64,000 bases of DNA from Staphylococcus arlettae. Its GTDB lineage: Bacteria; Bacillota; Bacilli; Staphylococcales; Staphylococcaceae. The notes under the pieces were generated by a model. The model worked only from the letters and a program-made list of their open reading frames with translations, had not been told where the DNA came from and made no database searches. Every line of letters starts with the position of its first letter. The first letter of the stretch is position 1. Positions 19,369 through 29,247 of this stretch are shown here, piece after piece. The translations under genes and the position numbers were made by a program. The stretch spans positions 632,168 to 696,167 of the forward strand of contig NZ_PPQB01000005.1 in the NCBI RefSeq assembly GCF_002902345.1. Reading direction: 5' to 3'.

Positions 19369-21786
19369 TTACATCATCATTTGTGGATTGATATCTATTT
19401 TTAACGATAATTTGTCTTTTATATATTGTTCATGATAATAATCATCTAAATATTGTAAAGCTTCATGTAATGCTGGTTCATTTTTATATTTTACCAGTAT
19501 TTGAAAGCGATATTCGTTGTTTATACGTGACAAAGCAGCTGGTGACGGACCTAAAACAAAAGCTTTATCAGAAATGTGTTGTAATAATATTTGATGAATA
19601 TGTTTAGATGCTTCCATAACTTTTTTCATATTTTGATGTGCTATCGTAAAATTAATCAAAAAGAAATATGGTGGATATTTACCTAATTTTCGATAATTCA
19701 TCTCTTTATAATAAAATGCAGTGAAATCATTCGCTTGCACATCTTTTATAGCATAATGTTCAGGATTATATGTTTGTATAATTACTTGGCCTTCTTTTTC
19801 ATGTCTTCCAGCTCTACCTGAGACTTGAGTTAACAATTGATAAGTGCGTTCACTTGATCTAAAGTCTGGTAAGTTGAGCATCGTATCCGCATTTAAGACA
19901 CCTACTAAAGTAATATTAGGAAAATCTAACCCTTTAGCTATCATCTGTGTGCCTAGTAAAATATCACCTTTGCCTGCACCAAAATCATTTAACAATTTTT
20001 CATGAGCACCTTTTCTCGACGTAGTATCTACATCCATCCTTATAATTTGTGCTTCTGAAAATACTTGTTGTAGCAATTCTTCTACACGCTGTGTTCCGGT
20101 ACCAACTTGACGTATATGCTCGCTTTCGCAATTTGGACATTGATTTGTCGGTTGTTCTTGATGGCCACAATAGTGACACTTTAGTAAGTCTGATGATTTA
20201 TGGTACGTCAACGAAATATCACAATTTGGGCATTGTGGTACATGACCACAGTCACGACATAACATAAATGAAGCATAACCACGACGATTTAGAAAAAGGA
20301 CGATTTGTTCTTTATTATCTAACCGTTGTTGAATAGCGCTACGTAAATTCTCTGAAAACATCGAACGATTGCCCTCACTTAATTCTTTACGCATATCAAC
20401 AATATCTATTTCTGGTAACGCTTGATTATTTACCCTATTCGGTAAAGATAATAATTGATAAACACCCTTTTCAGCACGTGCATATGATTCTAAACTTGGT
20501 GTAGCACTTCCTAAAACTAATGGACACTGATGGTATTGGCTACGCCATTCTGCAATGTCTTTAGCATGATAACGAGGATAGTCTTCTTGTTTATATGAAG
20601 ATTCATGTTCCTCATCAATAATAATCATCCCTAAATTTTTAAAAGGGGCGAATACACTGGAACGTGCACCTACGCTAACACTCGCTTGACCATCACGAAT
20701 TTTTTGCCATTCGTCATAGCGTTCGCCTTTAGATAAGCCTGAGTGAAGTACCGCAACATCATCACCAAAACGCCGTTTAAATCGCAATACCATTTGTGGA
20801 GTTAATGCAATTTCTGGTACTAACATCATGGCTTGTTGCCCTTTATTTAATACTTCTTCGATAGTTTGTAAATAAATTTCCGTTTTACCTGAACCTGTAA
20901 CCCCATGTAATAAATATGTTTGTTGTTTTTCGGCTTTTATCGTTTCTAATATACTATTATATGCTTGTTGCTGATCTGCAGTTAGTTGTTGATTGTCTTC
21001 TTTTTCAAAGACTCTAGCTTCAAATGGATCACGAGAAATTACAGTATCATACTTTTCTATCCAACCTTTATTCACAAGACCATCAATACTTGATTTAGAA
21101 AATGCCATTGATTCTAGCTCTGTTAATAATACTGTATGATGTTGTTCTTCGAGTAAGTAGGCATATAAGTCATGTTGTTTTTGTAATTTTTTAGTACTTG
21201 CTAGATCATTTAATACCGCTTCATGGTCCACTTCTGGCACAACTTTGACTGCACGTTGTTTTTTCTTTTTAGTATTTTGCGATAATATCGTTTGTTCCGC
21301 AACGACACCTATTGATAACAATTGAGATAGCGACTCTAAGTCGTTATTTTTTTGTGCTTCTTTGTATGCATATTGTCCCTGTGAATCAAATTTTGCTAGT
21401 AAGTGACTCGGAACTTGCTCAGTATCTTGTATAGTAAAAACTTTCGTATATTTAGCTTTGAGCGCACTTGGTAGCATGATTTCTAAAATAGAAATGCGTT
21501 TGGTCACAAAATATTTACTAAACCATGCACTTAAGTCTATTAATTCAGTAGTCAGTTCAGGTTTAATATCTTGTATTTCTTTGATTTCTTTTAACTTTGA
21601 AAGCTCAATGGATGAATCTGGTTCTTCAGATATTTGCATTACATAACCTTGTACCGTACGTGGGCCAAATGGCACTATAACTCTCATTCCAACTGCTATC
21701 ATAAATTGTAATCGTTGAGGAATAATGTAATCAAAGGTGAAATCTACACTTTTCGATGGTATGTCGACGATTACTTTTGCTATCAT
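19369..21786 (-). CDS. priA: Primosomal replication restart helicase PriA
   Basis: 3'-to-5' helicase that reloads the replisome at abandoned forks. The 805-residue protein has the N-terminal 3'-DNA-binding domain (about 1-105), a winged-helix part, and the helicase core with GVTGSGKTEIY near 294-304 and DEEHE near 388-392. The eight-cysteine zinc-binding insert starts with CRDCGHVPQCPNC near 507 and ends with CPNCESEH near 550. Length is normal. It begins 1 base after coaBC, so the two are co-transcribed. In S. aureus def and fmt follow directly; here a terminator and about 2 kb intervene. Confidence 0.98.
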   Translation of the reverse strand: MIAKVIVDIPSKSVDFTFDYIIPQRLQFMIAVGMRVIVPFGPRTVQGYVMQISEEPDSSIELSKLKEIKEIQDIKPELTTELIDLSAWFSKYFVTKRISILEIMLPSALKAKYTKVFTIQDTEQVPSHLLAKFDSQGQYAYKEAQKNNDLESLSQLLSIGVVAEQTILSQNTKKKKQRAVKVVPEVDHEAVLNDLASTKKLQKQHDLYAYLLEEQHHTVLLTELESMAFSKSSIDGLVNKGWIEKYDTVISRDPFEARVFEKEDNQQLTADQQQAYNSILETIKAEKQQTYLLHGVTGSGKTEIYLQTIEEVLNKGQQAMMLVPEIALTPQMVLRFKRRFGDDVAVLHSGLSKGERYDEWQKIRDGQASVSVGARSSVFAPFKNLGMIIIDEEHESSYKQEDYPRYHAKDIAEWRSQYHQCPLVLGSATPSLESYARAEKGVYQLLSLPNRVNNQALPEIDIVDMRKELSEGNRSMFSENLRSAIQQRLDNKEQIVLFLNRRGYASFMLCRDCGHVPQCPNCDISLTYHKSSDLLKCHYCGHQEQPTNQCPNCESEHIRQVGTGTQRVEELLQQVFSEAQIIRMDVDTTSRKGAHEKLLNDFGAGKGDILLGTQMIAKGLDFPNITLVGVLNADTMLNLPDFRSSERTYQLLTQVSGRAGRHEKEGQVIIQTYNPEHYAIKDVQANDFTAFYYKEMNYRKLGKYPPYFFLINFTIAHQNMKKVMEASKHIHQILLQHISDKAFVLGPSPAALSRINNEYRFQILVKYKNEPALHEALQYLDDYYHEQYIKDKLSLKIDINPQMMM

Positions 21787-21787
21787 T

Positions 21788-22999
21788 TTATTGCCACCTA
21801 GTTTCTAATGCGTCTAAAATTTTCGCTGCTAAACTAATTTTAGTATCTTTACCTAATGCTATAACCTCTTGATTAGCAAAATGCATTGTATAATCATTGT
21901 CATCCGAGCTAAATCCAATTGACTTATCACCTACGTTGTTAGCGATAATTACATTGGCATTCTTCTTTTGTAGTTTCTGTTGAGCATATTCTGTAATATG
22001 TTGAGTTTCAGCAGCAAAGCCCACTAAATATTGATGTGTTTTATGTTCCCCTAAATATTTTAAAATATCCGGTGTACGTTTAAATGTGACAGCTAATTCG
22101 CCATCTTGCTTTTTTAATTTATGCGTTAACGCTTCTGCTGGTGTATAGTCAGATACTGCAGCTGCTTTAAAAACAATGTCTATCTGTTTGTATTTAGACT
22201 TCACCGCTTCGAACATTTCTTCGGCGCTTTGTACTTGTATCACTTCAATATTTGCGTGTTCAGGCTGAGCTAAATGGGTGGGTCCCGACACTAATGTTAC
22301 TTTGGCACCTCTATCAGCCAATGCTTCTGATAAAGCATATCCAATTTTACCTGAAGAATGGTTTGACAAATAACGCACTGGATCCAATTCTTCTATAGTT
22401 GGTCCTGCAGTTACTAAAGCACGCTTGCCAGCAAAGGAACTATGTGTGTGATTTGTTACTGGCTCTTCGTTAAAGAATGTTTCTAAACGCGTTAAAATTT
22501 GAAGCGGTTCTTCCATACGCCCTTTTGCTACATAACCGCATGCTAAATACCCTTCACCAGGTTCTAAAAATTGATAGCCATCTGATTTCAAAACAGCCAT
22601 ATTATGTTGCGTTCTGTTATTTTCATACATGTGTACATTCATAGCCGGTGCAATAAATGTAGGTGTTTCTGTAGCTAATAAGGTAGACGTTATCATATCA
22701 TCTGCAATGCCATTACTTAATTTAGCAATTAGATTTGCTGTTGCTGGTGCCACGACAATTGCATCTGCCCAATCACCTAATGCGACATGTTGAATTTCAG
22801 CAGGATTTTCTTCTTTAAAAGTATTGGTATAGACTGGATTTCTACTAATTGCTTGAAACGCTAATGGTGTTACAAATTCTTGTGCATTTTCAGTGAGCAT
22901 AACCCTAACTTCATATCCTGCTTGAGTTAATTTACTCGTTAAATCAATGGCTTTATATGCTGCAATGCCACCCGAAACGGCTAATAAAATTCGTTTCAT
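21788..22999 (-). CDS. coaBC: Bifunctional phosphopantothenoylcysteine decarboxylase/synthetase CoaBC
   Basis: Makes 4'-phosphopantetheine in coenzyme A synthesis. The CoaC half (about 1-185) is a flavin protein with SGGIAAYK at the N-terminus, the PAMNVHMYEN motif near residue 117 and the active-site cysteine in ACGYVAKGRM near 153. The CoaB half (about 190-403) opens with VTAGPTIEELDPVRYLSNHSSGKIG and contains a KLKK nucleotide-binding segment. The 403-residue length is standard. It has a leader of about 190 bases after the rpoZ terminator. Confidence 0.97.
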   Translation of the reverse strand: MKRILLAVSGGIAAYKAIDLTSKLTQAGYEVRVMLTENAQEFVTPLAFQAISRNPVYTNTFKEENPAEIQHVALGDWADAIVVAPATANLIAKLSNGIADDMITSTLLATETPTFIAPAMNVHMYENNRTQHNMAVLKSDGYQFLEPGEGYLACGYVAKGRMEEPLQILTRLETFFNEEPVTNHTHSSFAGKRALVTAGPTIEELDPVRYLSNHSSGKIGYALSEALADRGAKVTLVSGPTHLAQPEHANIEVIQVQSAEEMFEAVKSKYKQIDIVFKAAAVSDYTPAEALTHKLKKQDGELAVTFKRTPDILKYLGEHKTHQYLVGFAAETQHITEYAQQKLQKKNANVIIANNVGDKSIGFSSDDNDYTMHFANQEVIALGKDTKISLAAKILDALETRWQ

Positions 23000-23122
23000 T
23001 TTCCATTTACCTCCATGTTTAACATCGGTCTCTGTTTAATTATCTATTGCTACTTAAGTAACAGAAATATCGTCACTATTATAAGTGCTATTAAAATCAT
23101 TATACACAAAAAAACATTGTTA

Positions 23123-23155
23123 TAAAAAAGACACACCTTGAATTTCAGGGTGTGC
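23123..23155 (-). terminator. Terminator downstream of rpoZ
   Basis: On the minus strand a stem of about 11 base pairs (CACACC…TTGAA with TTCA…GGTGTG, 23132-23154) is followed by TTTTTTAT. It ends the gmk-rpoZ transcript, so coaBC must have its own promoter or rely on read-through. Confidence 0.85.
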
Positions 23156-23187
23156 CAATCTATCAATATTCCAATAGCTTAGAAAAG

Positions 23188-23390
23188 TTATTTTTCAACT
23201 TTATCAGGATATACTTTACCGCCAGCAATTTCTTCTAAAGCTCTGCCTACAGCTTTTTTAGAACGGTATCTCTCTAATAATTCAGTGTCTTCGTGATCTT
23301 CTAATTCTCTTGCACGTTTAGCAGCCGTAGTAGCTACTAAATATTTAGAAGTAATTTTGTCAGTTAATTGGTTTAATGGTGGATATAACA

Positions 23391-23391
<1 letters not shown>
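23188..23391 (-). CDS. rpoZ: RNA polymerase omega subunit
   Basis: Small subunit that helps assemble beta' and supports (p)ppGpp-linked control. The 67-residue protein keeps the omega core MLYPPLNQLTDKITSKYL, then ATTAAKRARELE, and VGRALEEIAGGKV. Its C-terminal tail is about five residues shorter than the 72-residue S. aureus protein and differs in sequence. It shares one base with the gmk stop (TAATG type overlap), so gmk and rpoZ are coupled. Confidence 0.97.
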
Positions 23392-24017
<626 letters not shown>

Positions 24018-24170
24018 TTATAACCTCTCTAAGCTATACTATATTATTAACATATAATACCATAACCACACTTCAGTTGTATAGCATACTCATATAAACT
24101 TTAACTATGACTCATGATTCTCTACATGTTACAATTAAATGAATGACTTAATGTAAGGTGGCTGAAAAAA

Positions 24171-25868
24171 ATGGCATATGATGGCCTGTTCACTAGAAAA
24201 ATGATTGAATCTCTACAATTTTTAACACGTGGTAGAATTCATAAAATTAATCAACCCGAAAACGATACAATTATTATGGTAGTTCGTCAAAATCGCAAAA
24301 ATCACCAACTATTACTATCTATACATCCAAATTTTTCTCGTCTACAAATTACGGATAAAAAATATGACAATCCATTTAACCCACCTATGTTTGCACGTGT
24401 CTTTCGTAAGCATTTAGAGGGTGGGTTTATTCAAGCAATTCGTCAAATCGACAATGATCGTCGTATTGAAATTGATGTCGAAAGCAAGGATGAAATTGGT
24501 GACACTATATACCGCACAATTATTTTAGAAATTATGGGTAAACATAGTAACTTAATCTTAGTTGATGATAAGCGTAAAATCATCGATGGCTTTAAACATC
24601 TTACTCCTAACACAAATCAATATCGTACTGTAATGCCTGGTTTTACTTATGATGCACCGCCAACACAAAATAAAATTAATCCATTCAACGTGACTGGTAC
24701 GGATGCTTTACAATACATTGATTTTAATAGCGGTAAAATTGCTAAGCAGTTACTCAATACGTTTGAAGGCTTTAGTCCGTTAATTGCAAATGAAATTGTT
24801 AATAGGCAACAATTTATGACAACACAAACTTTACCAGTGGCATTTGATGAAGTTATGGCTGAAGTAAATGAAACACCTGTACCTATATTCCACAAAAATC
24901 ACGAAACAGGCAAAGAGGATTTTTATTTTATGCGCCTGCACCAATTCGATGATGATATAACAACTTATGCTTCATTAAATGAACTATTAGATCGCTACTA
25001 TGATGCACGTGGCGAACGCGAACGTGTTAAACAACGTGCGAATGATTTAGTAAAATTTGTTCATCAACAATTGCAAAAAAATCAAAATAAATTATCCAAA
25101 TTGGCAGCTGAACTGGAAGGAACTAAGGACAAAGAACAACAACAGCTGTTTGGTGAATTGATTACTGCTAATATTTATCGTATTGCACAAGGTGATGATA
25201 GTGTTACAGTATTGAATTATTATACGAACGAAGAATTGACAATTCCATTAAATCCAACAAAATCACCATCAGTTAATGCTCAACATTATTATAAACAATA
25301 CAATAAATTGAAAACACGTGAACATGAATTACAACATCAAATGGAATTAACACAAGAAAACATTGCTTACTTTGAAAGTATAGAGCAACAGTTAACGCAC
25401 ATTTCAGTTGATGAAATTGATGATATAAGAGATGAGCTTGCTGAACAAGGATTTATGAAGCAACGAAAACAAAAAAAACAAAAAAAGAAACACACTATAC
25501 ATTTACAAAGTTACACATCAACAGATGGTATGCCCATATTAGTCGGTAAAAACAATAAGCAAAATGACCATTTAACGAATAAAAAAGCAGCAAAACATCA
25601 CTTATGGTTCCATACTAAAGATATTCCTGGGTCACATGTAGTTATATTGGCTGACAATCCTACGGAAAATACCATTAAAGAAGCGGCTATGTTAGCAGGT
25701 TATTTTTCTAAAGCTGGATTATCTAGTCAAATACCTGTAGATTACACTGAAATTCGACATGTGCATAAGCCTTCAGGTGCCAAACCAGGTTTTGTCACTT
25801 ATGATAATCAAAAAACTTTATTTGTAACACCAGATTATAATCACATTCAATCTATGAAAAACGAATAA
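24171..25868 (+). CDS. rqcH: Ribosome quality control protein RqcH (NFACT family)
   Basis: Binds stalled 50S–peptidyl-tRNA and adds C-terminal alanine tails that mark nascent chains for degradation. It was formerly annotated as a fibronectin-binding protein. The 565-residue protein has NFACT-N (about 1-180) with the functionally important Asp-Arg pair at D96-R97, a helix-hairpin-helix part, long coiled coils (about 280-330 and 370-430), and NFACT-R (about 445-540) with KHHLWFHTKDIPGSHVVI. A lysine-rich patch (KQRKQKKQKKKH) precedes NFACT-R. It is a lone plus-strand gene with its own terminator. Confidence 0.95.
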   Translation: MAYDGLFTRKMIESLQFLTRGRIHKINQPENDTIIMVVRQNRKNHQLLLSIHPNFSRLQITDKKYDNPFNPPMFARVFRKHLEGGFIQAIRQIDNDRRIEIDVESKDEIGDTIYRTIILEIMGKHSNLILVDDKRKIIDGFKHLTPNTNQYRTVMPGFTYDAPPTQNKINPFNVTGTDALQYIDFNSGKIAKQLLNTFEGFSPLIANEIVNRQQFMTTQTLPVAFDEVMAEVNETPVPIFHKNHETGKEDFYFMRLHQFDDDITTYASLNELLDRYYDARGERERVKQRANDLVKFVHQQLQKNQNKLSKLAAELEGTKDKEQQQLFGELITANIYRIAQGDDSVTVLNYYTNEELTIPLNPTKSPSVNAQHYYKQYNKLKTREHELQHQMELTQENIAYFESIEQQLTHISVDEIDDIRDELAEQGFMKQRKQKKQKKKHTIHLQSYTSTDGMPILVGKNNKQNDHLTNKKAAKHHLWFHTKDIPGSHVVILADNPTENTIKEAAMLAGYFSKAGLSSQIPVDYTEIRHVHKPSGAKPGFVTYDNQKTLFVTPDYNHIQSMKNE

Positions 25869-25870
25869 AC

Positions 25871-25912
25871 AAAAATCCGAAGTTCTGTCATTGCATAGAA
25901 CTTCGGATTTTT
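25871..25912. terminator. Bidirectional terminator between rqcH and the PhnB-like gene
   Basis: A perfect 16-base-pair stem pairs AAAAATCCGAAGTTCT (25871-25886) with AGAACTTCGGATTTTT (25897-25912). It has a 10-base loop and T/A tails on both sides and serves both convergent genes. Confidence 0.92.
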
Positions 25913-25916
25913 ATTA

Positions 25917-26327
25917 TTAATTTTCTTCTGGTAAGGCAAGTTGGAAATTGACTCCAAAACGGTCAACAATCCATGTAAATTCTTTGAAAGTTGGTGGCAT
26001 TTCCGTTTTCGGCATTAAAATAGCACCACCACTTTTTAATTTACTAAATAAACGTTCCATCTCCATTGCATTATCAACTGTTACATATAGAGACATTGCT
26101 GGTGTTATTTCTATATCGACTCCATTTATATTATCAATGGCCATTAACACTTGGTCTTTAATTCTAAAAATAGCGTGCTGTACTGCACCAGCCATTTCCC
26201 CACTCTCTTCGTCATATTTGACCATCGATAATATTTCAGCATCTTCAAAAGCATCCATGTAGAGATTTATTGCTTCTTCAGCATTACCGTTAAACATTAA
26301 AAATGTTGTGACTTTGGGTATGCTCAT
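25917..26327 (-). CDS. PhnB-like VOC-fold protein
   Basis: A 136-residue protein of the PhnB/YjdN type in the glyoxalase/bleomycin-resistance (VOC) superfamily. This group is often annotated as 3-demethylubiquinone methyltransferase-like. The pattern TTFLMFNGNAEEAINLYMDAFEDAEILSM, then LMAIDNI, and WIVDRFGVNFQLAL at the end is typical. No catalytic role can be assigned. It is monocistronic, convergent with rqcH. Confidence 0.85.
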   Translation of the reverse strand: MSIPKVTTFLMFNGNAEEAINLYMDAFEDAEILSMVKYDEESGEMAGAVQHAIFRIKDQVLMAIDNINGVDIEITPAMSLYVTVDNAMEMERLFSKLKSGGAILMPKTEMPPTFKEFTWIVDRFGVNFQLALPEEN

Positions 26328-26408
26328 TCTAATTCCCCTTTCATTACTTCAGTAACTTAATGATAAAACATATACTTTGAGAAATCGAATAAAGCGCTGT
26401 ACGATCCA

Positions 26409-27254
26409 TCACTTCACATTCATAAATCCATTACCTAAGACATCACGAACATCATGAATAACTAAAAATGCATTATCATCAATCTCACTTATCATCCTTT
26501 TTACACGAGTAACTTGTGATTGAGGTACTACGACATACAGCATACTCGTTTCAGTTTTTCCGTAACCACCTTTACCATTAAGCAGTGTGGACCCTCTTCC
26601 AGTAAAGGAATTAATGGCATCACTAATTTCCTCATTCTCTGACGAAATAACAGTAACTGCTTTTTTCGGATTAAAGCCTTCGACAATAAATGCTGTAGCT
26701 CTTTCTGTAATAAAGAGCATTATTACAGTGAACAAGACATTTTTGACTGGTAATACGAGTAAAAATGATAATACCACAATACCATCTAAAATAAAAATGC
26801 CCTGTGATGTTTTCACGTCAAAATATTTATTAAGCATTTTTGCTACAACTGAGGTACCACCAGAAGTACTGTTGGCAGCTATGATAAAACCTGAACCAAT
26901 ACCAATAAAGACACCGCCAAATACTGCACTAATAATAAAATCATGCAGTCCAAGGTGCCAACTACTCGTTAAATCTAAAAATAACGAGAGTGAAGTGTTT
27001 GTAATAAACGTATATACTGCAGTCCATTTACTTAAAAATTTCCAACCAATTATAATAACGAGGGTATTAATAATTAATGAACTTATTGCAGGAGAAAATC
27101 CTAATGTATATTTTAATGCCAACGCGATACCTATCGTACCACCGTCCCCCATATTGGCACCAATAATAAACAAATTAACACCAAGTGCATTGATAAATGA
27201 GCCAATTAAACAAAATAAGACGTTTTTATAATGTTCTTGTATAAATTTTTTCAT
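26409..27254 (-). CDS. YitT-family membrane protein
   Basis: A 281-residue integral membrane protein with about five or six hydrophobic segments in its first 180 residues, starting at residues 11-30. The membrane part carries the conserved GGTIGIALALKYTLGFSP and NSTSGGTSVVAKML motifs of the YitT family. A soluble C-terminal DUF2179 domain (about 195-281) contains GRGSTLLNGKGGYGKTE. No function is established that I can name. It stands alone on the minus strand. Confidence 0.88.
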   Translation of the reverse strand: MKKFIQEHYKNVLFCLIGSFINALGVNLFIIGANMGDGGTIGIALALKYTLGFSPAISSLIINTLVIIIGWKFLSKWTAVYTFITNTSLSLFLDLTSSWHLGLHDFIISAVFGGVFIGIGSGFIIAANSTSGGTSVVAKMLNKYFDVKTSQGIFILDGIVVLSFLLVLPVKNVLFTVIMLFITERATAFIVEGFNPKKAVTVISSENEEISDAINSFTGRGSTLLNGKGGYGKTETSMLYVVVPQSQVTRVKRMISEIDDNAFLVIHDVRDVLGNGFMNVK

Positions 27255-27532
27255 ATGATCTTTTAACCCCCAGTAGTTTCTTATATTGATGTTACTACCT
27301 CAACACTTTTATTTAATTGCATAGAAATAAAATTAGTGTAGCATATTTCACTCAAAAAGACATAACTCTCATCACGTTAGCTTTAAAGCTTCATTACAAT
27401 AAATAGCTTGCAAAATTGCTTTGGAATTTTACTCATGATATATTTAATAGTCGGGTTTATAGAAAGCCAAAACTTTACATTTATATAGAAACCGTTAAAA
27501 TTAATAACAAATACCTATGGAGGTTTTAATTT

Positions 27533-27616
27533 ATGATGTTTTATATTATTCCTGTAGCTATTGCTGTTCTTGTCTTATTAATCGGTTACTTATTAATTAA
27601 ACTTTATATTAGATAA
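27533..27616 (+). CDS. 27-residue single-span membrane peptide
   Basis: A very short gene: ATG at 27533 (a second ATG follows at 27536) and TAA at 27614-27616. The ribosome binding site is TATGGAGGT, with about 8 bases of spacing. The product starts MMFYIIPVAIAVLVLLIGYL and ends LIKLYIR, which is almost entirely one hydrophobic helix with a basic C-terminus. A terminator follows 10 bases later, so it looks like a complete transcription unit. It could instead be a toxin-like peptide or a regulatory-RNA-encoded peptide. No function can be given. Confidence 0.6.
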   Translation: MMFYIIPVAIAVLVLLIGYLLIKLYIR

Positions 27617-27625
27617 ATATAAAAA

Positions 27626-27691
27626 GGGGTCGAGATTCAAAATAATGTATCCACTCACAATGATATGTGCACACTATTTTGTCTCGACCTC
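27626..27691. terminator. Terminator after the small membrane peptide and the pyr operon end
   Basis: GGGGTCGAGA… (27626-27645) pairs with …TCTCGACCTC (27672-27691) through about 15-18 base pairs with minor mismatches. It lies between the plus-strand peptide gene and the minus-strand 60-residue gene that closes the pyr run, so it can act both ways. The arms resemble the GAGGCTAGGACAAA-type hairpins elsewhere. Confidence 0.75.
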
Positions 27692-27705
27692 TTATTTATG
27701 TGGTT

Positions 27706-27888
27706 TTAAATATGTCCTTTTTGCTTGATATCGGACTTTGCTTTTTTAAAAATATCTTTGTCTGTTGAATTCGACAGCCATTCATGACTATTCTCTTGTT
27801 TTACATTGTGTCTAAAATCTTCATCTTTTTGTAAAAATTTATTTACATGCGAAAATTTTCGATAAATCTCATCTGGGTTATTGGACAT
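27706..27888 (-). CDS. Conserved-looking 60-residue protein at the end of the pyr operon
   Basis: I do not recognise a function. The 60-residue, highly charged protein (MSNNPDEIYRKFSHVNKFL…, ending SDIKQKGHI) is rich in Asp, Glu, Lys and Asn, and has no membrane segment or cysteine. It begins 24 bases after the pyrE stop with a strong GGAGGGG ribosome binding site, and a terminator follows, so it is probably co-transcribed with pyrE. Position suggests, but does not prove, a link with pyrimidine metabolism. Confidence 0.7.
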   Translation of the reverse strand: MSNNPDEIYRKFSHVNKFLQKDEDFRHNVKQENSHEWLSNSTDKDIFKKAKSDIKQKGHI

Positions 27889-27912
27889 AGAGTATCCCCT
27901 CCACCTATCATT

Positions 27913-28524
27913 TTATGACAAGTTGTCTCTCCAATCAACTAAAGTCTGTATATCATTAGCAGAAATTTCTCCATTTTCTTGTGCAACTTCAATCAATTCG
28001 TTATAGTCACTCAGTGTATAAAATGGCAACTTTTCTGCAGCGAATTGATCATCAGCTTTTTTTAAACCGTAAGTAAATATAGCTACAACACCTAACACTT
28101 CTGCACCTGCTTCTTTCAATGCATTAACTGCAGTAATAGAGGAGCCTCCAGTAGAAATAAGATCTTCAACTACAACTACTTTTTGCTGTTGGCAATTTGC
28201 ACCTTCAATTTGATTTTGTTTTCCGTGACTTTTACTTTTAGAACGAACGTAATTCATAGGTAAGTCTAATTGCTCTGAAATATAAGCAGCATGAGGAATA
28301 CCAGCAGTAGCAGTACCTGATACTACTTGTACTTCTGGAAAATGAAGCTTTATTAAATCAGTCAAACCGTCTCTAATTGCTTTTCTCACAGTCGGATATC
28401 CTAATGTAACTCGATTATCACAGTAAATAGGTGATTTAATTCCAGAACTCCACGTAAATAAATTATTAGGAGATAAACTCACCGCTTTTATATCTAATAA
28501 TGATTGTGCAATCGCTTTTGTCAT
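27913..28524 (-). CDS. pyrE: Orotate phosphoribosyltransferase
   Basis: Joins orotate with PRPP to form orotidine monophosphate. The 203-residue protein carries the PRPP-binding motif [14 protein letters not shown] near residues 117-130, the N-terminal [16 protein letters not shown] substrate loop near 23-38 and [12 protein letters not shown] near 70. It starts one base after the pyrF stop. Last of the enzyme genes of the pyr operon. Confidence 0.98.
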   Translation of the reverse strand: MTKAIAQSLLDIKAVSLSPNNLFTWSSGIKSPIYCDNRVTLGYPTVRKAIRDGLTDLIKLHFPEVQVVSGTATAGIPHAAYISEQLDLPMNYVRSKSKSHGKQNQIEGANCQQQKVVVVEDLISTGGSSITAVNALKEAGAEVLGVVAIFTYGLKKADDQFAAEKLPFYTLSDYNELIEVAQENGEISANDIQTLVDWRDNLS

Positions 28525-29217
28525 TTATTGTAACCAACTTTCTTTAATAATATTGTATTGTTCAACTGGCGAATCACTTTGAGTAATTGGTCTACCGACT
28601 ACAATATGCGTAGATCCCAATTCTTTTGCTTGTTGTGGTGTTGTAATACGCTGTTGATCATCAGTTGTTGCACTGTTTAATCTTATACCAGGTGTAACTT
28701 TCAAAAATGTTGGACCAAACTGTTCGGTTAACATTGTCGTTTCAAGCGGTGAACACACTACACCATCTAAACCCGCAGTATGTGCTAATGATGCATAATT
28801 TAGTACCGCTTCATCCATAGTGGTGTTTATTTTTTGTTCGTCATGTAGCATTGCTTCTGAAGTTGATGTTAACTGGGTTACAGCTATAATTTTAATGTCT
28901 TGGTTGTATTTACGCAGTCCTTGGACTGCTTGCTTCATCATCATGATGCCACCTGCAGCATGCACATTTACTAAATCAACATTTAACTTACTTAATCCTT
29001 CCATGGCTTTACCTACAGTATTAGGAATATCATGTAGTTTTAAATCTAAAAATATGTTATGACCTTTAGCTTTAATTTCGTCTATTAATTGAGGCCCAGT
29101 TTGATAAAATAGTTCCATCCCTATTTTAACAAATAAAGGTTCATCAAATTGATCTAAAAAGTCATGCACTGCACTAGCAGAATCGAAATCTAATGCTATA
29201 ATTGGTAGATTCTTCAT
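28525..29217 (-). CDS. pyrF: Orotidine 5'-phosphate decarboxylase
   Basis: Makes UMP from OMP. The ATG at 29217 is preferred to a TTG one codon earlier, giving 230 residues as in S. aureus. The catalytic DxKxxD signature is visible as [12 protein letters not shown] near residues 58-69. Substrate phosphate loops are TPGIR and VVGRPI near the C-terminus. It is 30 bases downstream of carB. Confidence 0.98.
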   Translation of the reverse strand: MKNLPIIALDFDSASAVHDFLDQFDEPLFVKIGMELFYQTGPQLIDEIKAKGHNIFLDLKLHDIPNTVGKAMEGLSKLNVDLVNVHAAGGIMMMKQAVQGLRKYNQDIKIIAVTQLTSTSEAMLHDEQKINTTMDEAVLNYASLAHTAGLDGVVCSPLETTMLTEQFGPTFLKVTPGIRLNSATTDDQQRITTPQQAKELGSTHIVVGRPITQSDSPVEQYNIIKESWLQ

Positions 29218-29247
29218 CAACGTCTTTACACCTCTTATTCATGATAA

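Noticed and set aside
24647-24895. Minus-strand open frame inside rqcH
   Set aside because: It is a shadow of a well-supported gene, without a start signal. The same holds for the many short frames inside recG, carB, priA, ileS and others.
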